A stretch of 27,537 bases of DNA from NCBI GenBank assembly GCA_903789505.1, contig CAIFEU010000013.1:1-27537 (forward strand), given 5' to 3'. Positions 23,966 to 27,537 of this stretch are shown here, in pieces. The notes under the pieces are model-generated. The model did no database searches, had not been told where the DNA came from, and was given only the letters and a program-made list of their open reading frames with translations. Numbering within the stretch: position 1 is the stretch's first letter; every line of letters begins with the position of its first letter. The DNA comes from an uncultured Coriobacteriales bacterium. GTDB taxonomy: Bacteria; Actinomycetota; Coriobacteriia; Coriobacteriales; UMGS124. The translations under genes and the position numbers were made by a program.

Positions 23966-25351
23966 TCACCCCCGCGTGCGCGCCCGCCTCGCCAGGCGGA
24001 AGGTGGCCTCGGCCATGCCGGCAGCCGCGAGCGCCAGCACCGCCCCCACCGCCGTGGTCCACGCGATGCCCGGCCCCGAGACGACGGCGCCGCCCACCGC
24101 CGTCCCGAACGCGATGCCGACGTTGAACGACATCGGCTCCAGCGAGCTCGCCAGCGTGAGCGCGTCCGGGTGGCGCCTGCGCGCCACGCTCATGAACAGC
24201 GACACGCACGGCACCGACGCCAGGTACATCAGCAGGGCGACGAGCATCAGCAGCACCGCCGAGCCCGGCATCGCCCCGTTCAGGGCGAACATCCCGAGCA
24301 GGGCCGCGGCGAGCGCGCCGAACGTGCCGACGAGCGCGCGCACGCCCAGACGCGTCTCGATCCACCCGCCCAGGAGGTTGGACGCGAACGTCACGATGCC
24401 ATAGACCATCAGCACGAAGCTCGCCTGCCCGGCGTCGAGCCCCATGACCTGCTCGAGGTAGGGTGAGACGTAGCCGTACATCACGTAGACGGAGCCCTCG
24501 CCGAACACGAAGACCAGCATCCCCGTGATCACGCAGGGCTCGGTGAGCAGGCGCACCTGCCGGCGTGCCGATGCGGGGGCGTCGGTCGAGCCGCCGCGCG
24601 GCATCAGCGCGACGAGCGAGGCGCACACGGCGACCGCGAGCAGCGTCGTCGCGACCATCGCCGGGCGCCATCCCGCCGACTCGGCGACGAGCTTGCCCGC
24701 CGAGGTGGCGACCACCATCGCGACGCTGAACGACGCGTAGACGACCGACAGCGCCGCGGACGTCTTCCGGATGCCCACGAGGTCGGGGATGAAGGTGACC
24801 CCCACGGCGAGCAGCGCCCCCGAAACCGACCCCATGACCAGGCGCGAGGCGACCAGGACGCCGTAGCCCGGGGCGAGCGCGCCGATGGCGTTGCCCAGGC
24901 AGAACAAAAGGCTGTACCCCACGAGGAGCTGGCGACGGCGGAACCGCCCGGTTGCCAGCGCGAGCGCGGGCGTCATCACCGCGTACGGCAGCGCGAACAG
25001 GCTCACGAGCCTGCCGGCGGCCTCCAGCGTGACGCCGAGGTCGGCCGCGAGCTCGGTCTCCATGCCGATGACGACGAACTCCGAGCAGCCCAGCGAGAAC
25101 CCCAGCAGGACCAGCAGCGCGATGCACAGGCGCGCCCTGCCCGGCGCCGACTGCGCCAGGAAGGTCTCGGCGCCGACGTTTGCGCCCCTGGCTCCCGTCT
25201 CGGGCGAGCCCGTGCCCCCGGTCGACACGGCGGGGGCTGCTGCGTCCGACGATGTCGCACCCGCGCCTTCCGTCGCGCCCGCGTCTGCCCGCGCGCCGGC
25301 GTCCCTTGCCCGCCCCGCGTCCCCGGCGACGGCGGGAGTGTCCGAATCCAT
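23966..25351 (-). CDS. MFS efflux-type transporter
   Basis: A 461-residue major facilitator of the DHA1 (AraJ/Bcr-like) kind, usually drug or sugar exporters. An Ala/Gly-rich, probably disordered N-terminus of about 65 residues precedes twelve predicted helices. The first helix reads LCIALLVLLGFSLGCSEFVVIGM and is typical of this group. ATGRFRRRQLL is the loop 2-3 motif, and SRLVMGSVSGALLAVG follows. The start is either GTG at 25360 or ATG at 25351. The ATG is preferred because AGGTG lies just upstream. It is first of eight minus-strand genes and diverges from the second membrane-LuxR gene (282-base gap), which may control it. Its cargo is unknown; export or uptake of the LDI substrate is only a guess. 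Confidence 0.88.
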   Translation of the reverse strand: MDSDTPAVAGDAGRARDAGARADAGATEGAGATSSDAAAPAVSTGGTGSPETGARGANVGAETFLAQSAPGRARLCIALLVLLGFSLGCSEFVVIGMETELAADLGVTLEAAGRLVSLFALPYAVMTPALALATGRFRRRQLLVGYSLLFCLGNAIGALAPGYGVLVASRLVMGSVSGALLAVGVTFIPDLVGIRKTSAALSVVYASFSVAMVVATSAGKLVAESAGWRPAMVATTLLAVAVCASLVALMPRGGSTDAPASARRQVRLLTEPCVITGMLVFVFGEGSVYVMYGYVSPYLEQVMGLDAGQASFVLMVYGIVTFASNLLGGWIETRLGVRALVGTFGALAAALLGMFALNGAMPGSAVLLMLVALLMYLASVPCVSLFMSVARRRHPDALTLASSLEPMSFNVGIAFGTAVGGAVVSGPGIAWTTAVGAVLALAAAGMAEATFRLARRARTRG

Positions 25352-25415
25352 ACTCTTCACCTGGGGTGTCCTCTCGACGCCGCCCCTCGCGGCGCCTGCG
25401 CTCGCGTCCGTGCGC

Positions 25416-25440
25416 GCCCGGCGTTCTGGGCGCGCCGGGC
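25416..25440. repeat. 8-bp inverted repeat in the MFS/LuxR divergent region
   Basis: GCCCGGCG (25416-25423) and CGCCGGGC (25433-25440) are exact reverse complements with a 9-base spacer, 65 bases before the MFS start. It could be an operator or a leader hairpin. The all-GC content makes chance more likely. Confidence 0.35.
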
Positions 25441-25508
25441 TAGGGTATCACGGGGCTCGCGAAGAGGGGTGTCGGCGGCGTGCCCACGCCGCGTCCCGCC
25501 GTTGCCGC

Positions 25509-25514
25509 TATAGT
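25509..25514 (+). promoter_or_regulatory. Possible -10 box of the second membrane-LuxR gene
   Basis: TATAGT is an isolated AT-rich hexamer 119 bases before the proposed start. No clear -35 element is visible at the right distance. It resembles the lone TATACT before the first membrane-LuxR gene. Confidence 0.3.
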
Positions 25515-25633
25515 TGTTCGGCATGCCGCCGGTGGGGGGCGGGGCAGGCACTCCCGCCCGGCGCGCCTGCCAGGGGCGATGGGCGGGCGCGGGTGCAGCG
25601 CGCGCGGCGGGGGAGTCGCGGGGGAGGATGGGG

Positions 25634-27274
25634 ATGGGTCTGACAATCAAGCCGCTGGCGGGCGATGCGTCCCGCCGCCCCGACGCCGTCGCGCTGGTCG
25701 GCTTCGCGTCGTTCCTGACGGTGCTCGACTTCCTGTTCTGGGGGGCGGCGTTCGCGAAGGCGTTCTCCCACCCGTTCTCGTCGCTCGAGGTCATCGAGTT
25801 CTTCGCCGTCCCATGCTTCCTCGTCGCCGGGGCGCTGCTGGTGGCGCGGACCGCGAGCCCCGCGCCCGCCGACGGCGCCCGCCTGCGCCGGCGGCTCTCC
25901 CTCGCCAGCCTGGTGCTGCTGCTGGCGGGGAGCTGCGCGCTCACCGTCGCCCTCTCCCTGGGCGCGCCCTCGTTCGCCCTGCTCGTGGCGGCCTCCCTCG
26001 CCATCGGCGCGGGCCTCGCCGAGGGCCTCGCCGCCTGGGGGCTCGTGCTCGCGCGCCTGGGCGACGCGCGCCTCGTCGGGGTCGTCGGCGGAGCGTGCAT
26101 GCTGTTCCCGCTCTTCTCGGTCGTCGTCACGGTCCTCCCGACGCCGTCGTCATGGCTCGCCATCGGGGCGCTGACCTGCTGCTCCGCGCTGATGTCGTGG
26201 GGGTGGCGCGACGCCGGCCCGCGGCAGGGCGGCGCGTCCGAGGCGGCGGGGGAGCGCGCCGCCGGGACCTCGGGCGACGGGGCGGCGCGCGCCGCGCGAG
26301 GGGTGGGCGGCCTGCGCGCGGCCTGGCGCGCCTACGGAGGCGCCACGCTCGAGTTCGCGGCGTTCGGGTTCGTGGCGGGGTTCTCCCGGACGATGTCGCT
26401 GGTCGGCGGCGTGAACGGGACGGTCGTCACGCTCGGTTCGCCCGTGTTCGTCTTCGTGGCGGGCGCGGCGGTCCTGGCGCTGTGGCGCCGGGGCCACGCG
26501 GTCACCCCCGGGGAGTTCTTCCGCGTCGGCGTGGTCCTGGCGGCGACGGGGCTCGTCGTCTTCATGGTCGCCAACCTGGGATTCACCACCGCGTTCGCCT
26601 GCTTCGGCAACTTCTTCTTCGAGTTCATGCTCGTGGTCGTCGCCATCGACAGCGTCAGGGCGGGGCGCGCTCCCGGCGCCGACCGCGCCGCCGATGGCGA
26701 GGGGGCGGGCGGGGTCGAGGGCGCGTGCGCCGCGGGGGACGTCGGCGCCGAGGGGCGCGGGGACGTCCGGGAGGGCGCCGCGCTGTCCGCCTTCTGCCTG
26801 GCGATCGGCGTCGCGCTGCTGCTCGCCGCCGTCGGCACCGTCGTGGGGCTGTTCGCCCAGCTCAGATGGCAGGGCGGCAACCTCGGCTTCTTCCTGACGG
26901 TCGTCGTCTGCATCTACGCCCTGGCCATGGCGCTGGCTCTCCAGGCGCGCCGGCCGTCCGCGGGCCCGTCGCGCGTTGGCGCGCCCGACGGCGGCATGCC
27001 CGGGCGGACCGGCGCGGGCGGGGGCGGCGTCGCGCCCGCGCAGGACGTCGACGACGTCATGGACGGGTGGTCGGAGAAGGCCGCCCGCGCCTACGGGCTC
27101 ACGCCGCGGGAGCGGCAGATCCTGTTCCTGCTGCTGCGCGGCGACGACGGGCCCGCGATCGCGGAGGAGCTCGGCCTGTCCGACAACACCGTGCGCTCCC
27201 ACAAGAAGCGCCTGTACCGCAAGCTCGACGTCCACTCCAAGCAGGAGCTGCTCGAGCTCATGCGCTCGCTGTGA
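25634..27274 (+). CDS. LuxR-type regulator with multi-pass membrane domain
   Basis: A 546-residue regulator of the same design as the one at 4491. About twelve hydrophobic segments fill residues 18-440, with a long Gly/Ala/Asp-rich cytoplasmic-type loop at about 340-375. A LuxR helix-turn-helix occupies the last 58 residues (489-546: LTPRERQILFLLLRG, then LSDNTVRSHKKRLYRKLDV). No receiver domain is present. ATG at 25634 is preferred over the nearby 25628 because GGGGGAGG ends six bases before it. The 40 residues encoded further upstream look like untranslated GC-rich leader. It diverges from the MFS gene and may be the membrane sensor for the minus-strand cluster, but a target outside the window cannot be excluded. 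Confidence 0.87.
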   Translation: MGLTIKPLAGDASRRPDAVALVGFASFLTVLDFLFWGAAFAKAFSHPFSSLEVIEFFAVPCFLVAGALLVARTASPAPADGARLRRRLSLASLVLLLAGSCALTVALSLGAPSFALLVAASLAIGAGLAEGLAAWGLVLARLGDARLVGVVGGACMLFPLFSVVVTVLPTPSSWLAIGALTCCSALMSWGWRDAGPRQGGASEAAGERAAGTSGDGAARAARGVGGLRAAWRAYGGATLEFAAFGFVAGFSRTMSLVGGVNGTVVTLGSPVFVFVAGAAVLALWRRGHAVTPGEFFRVGVVLAATGLVVFMVANLGFTTAFACFGNFFFEFMLVVVAIDSVRAGRAPGADRAADGEGAGGVEGACAAGDVGAEGRGDVREGAALSAFCLAIGVALLLAAVGTVVGLFAQLRWQGGNLGFFLTVVVCIYALAMALALQARRPSAGPSRVGAPDGGMPGRTGAGGGGVAPAQDVDDVMDGWSEKAARAYGLTPRERQILFLLLRGDDGPAIAEELGLSDNTVRSHKKRLYRKLDVHSKQELLELMRSL

Positions 27275-27278
27275 GCCG

Positions 27279-27292
27279 GCGCGGCGCCGCGC
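27279..27292 (+). terminator. GC palindrome after the second LuxR gene
   Basis: GCGCGGCGCCGCGC is a perfect 14-base palindrome five bases after the stop. A hairpin would need at least a few loop bases, so the effective stem is 5 bp or less, and no T-run follows. It is weak evidence for a terminator. Confidence 0.25.
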
Positions 27293-27379
27293 GGCGCGGG
27301 CCCCGTTCGCCCGTGCGTCTGCTCGCCGGGCTGCCCCGCGATTTCGCGTGAGGTGAGAATCCCCTGCTCAGGGCGTCAA

Positions 27380-27419
27380 TTGACCCACGGGGTGTGAGCG
27401 CGTAGGGGCCGTTCACCCC
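27380..27419 (+). promoter_or_regulatory. Possible promoter with overlapping dyad at the window end
   Basis: TTGACC (27380-27385) is a good -35 hexamer. At 17 bases lies only TAGGGG, a poor -10. GGGGTG (27389-27394) and CACCCC (27414-27419) form a 6-bp dyad around it, as an operator would. No gene starts within the remaining bases, so any target lies beyond the window. Confidence 0.35.
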
Positions 27420-27537
27420 TCCGCGGGCAGTGACGCGGGCCCTCCCGTGACCGATACTCGGCTCGTCCGACGGCGCCGCCGCGCGCCCACGGGCCCCGTC
27501 CCCGGCCTCGCGCCCGGACGGCGGGCCCGCCGTGCGC

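Overview
The window is very GC-rich, densely coded, single-contig bacterial DNA. Its gene content fits a Coriobacteriia (Eggerthellaceae-like) anaerobe: Tat-exported flavin reductases, LuxR regulators fused to a multi-pass membrane domain, several LysR regulators and Tat-exported polyferredoxins. This placement comes from gene repertoire and style. No rRNA, tRNA or phylogenetic marker is present to fix it.

Layout. (1) 1-3538 (+): the end of a tryptophan operon, trpC (5' end cut off)-trpF-trpB-trpA, with overlapping start and stop codons. (2) 3539-4364: an HsmA-family membrane protein behind a perfect 8+8 bp dyad. (3) 4491-9525: a membrane-LuxR regulator (+), convergent with a Tat-exported old-yellow-enzyme type reductase (-), which is divergent from a small four-helix membrane protein (+). 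(4) 9522-13470: a decayed LysR gene (-) cut off next to an intact LysR gene (+), then a Tat-exported FMN/FAD reductase (+). This part looks less GC-rich than its surroundings and ends in a cluster of small repeats and hairpins (13680-13820). (5) 13854-25351: eight genes, all on the minus strand. In transcription order they are an MFS transporter, a LysR regulator fused in one frame to a polyferredoxin module, a second LysR, a Tat-exported polyferredoxin homologous to the fused module, an orphan hypA, a Tat-exported linalool dehydratase/isomerase (LDI) homologue, an LDI paralogue without the catalytic residues or signal peptide, and a SafE-type membrane protein with a C-terminal cupredoxin. (6) 25634-27274 (+): a second membrane-LuxR regulator, divergent from the MFS gene, then an untranslated tail with a promoter-like dyad.

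The most interesting part is region 5. The LDI homologue keeps the active-site signature of the Castellaniella enzyme (Met-x3-His and the Cys-x8-Cys pair). Beside it lie a degenerate partner, an exported Fe-S protein, a metal-handling membrane protein and a one-protein LysR/Fe-S fusion that could sense redox state or iron. I infer an extracytoplasmic alcohol/alkene-transforming system under Fe-S-linked control; its substrate is unknown. An 18-G homopolymer between the exported Fe-S gene and hypA could make hypA expression variable, or it may be an assembly weak spot.

Gene starts were chosen by ribosome binding site, homology and Tat motif. No similarity search, GC calculation or structure prediction was run. 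Family calls rest on motifs recognised by eye.
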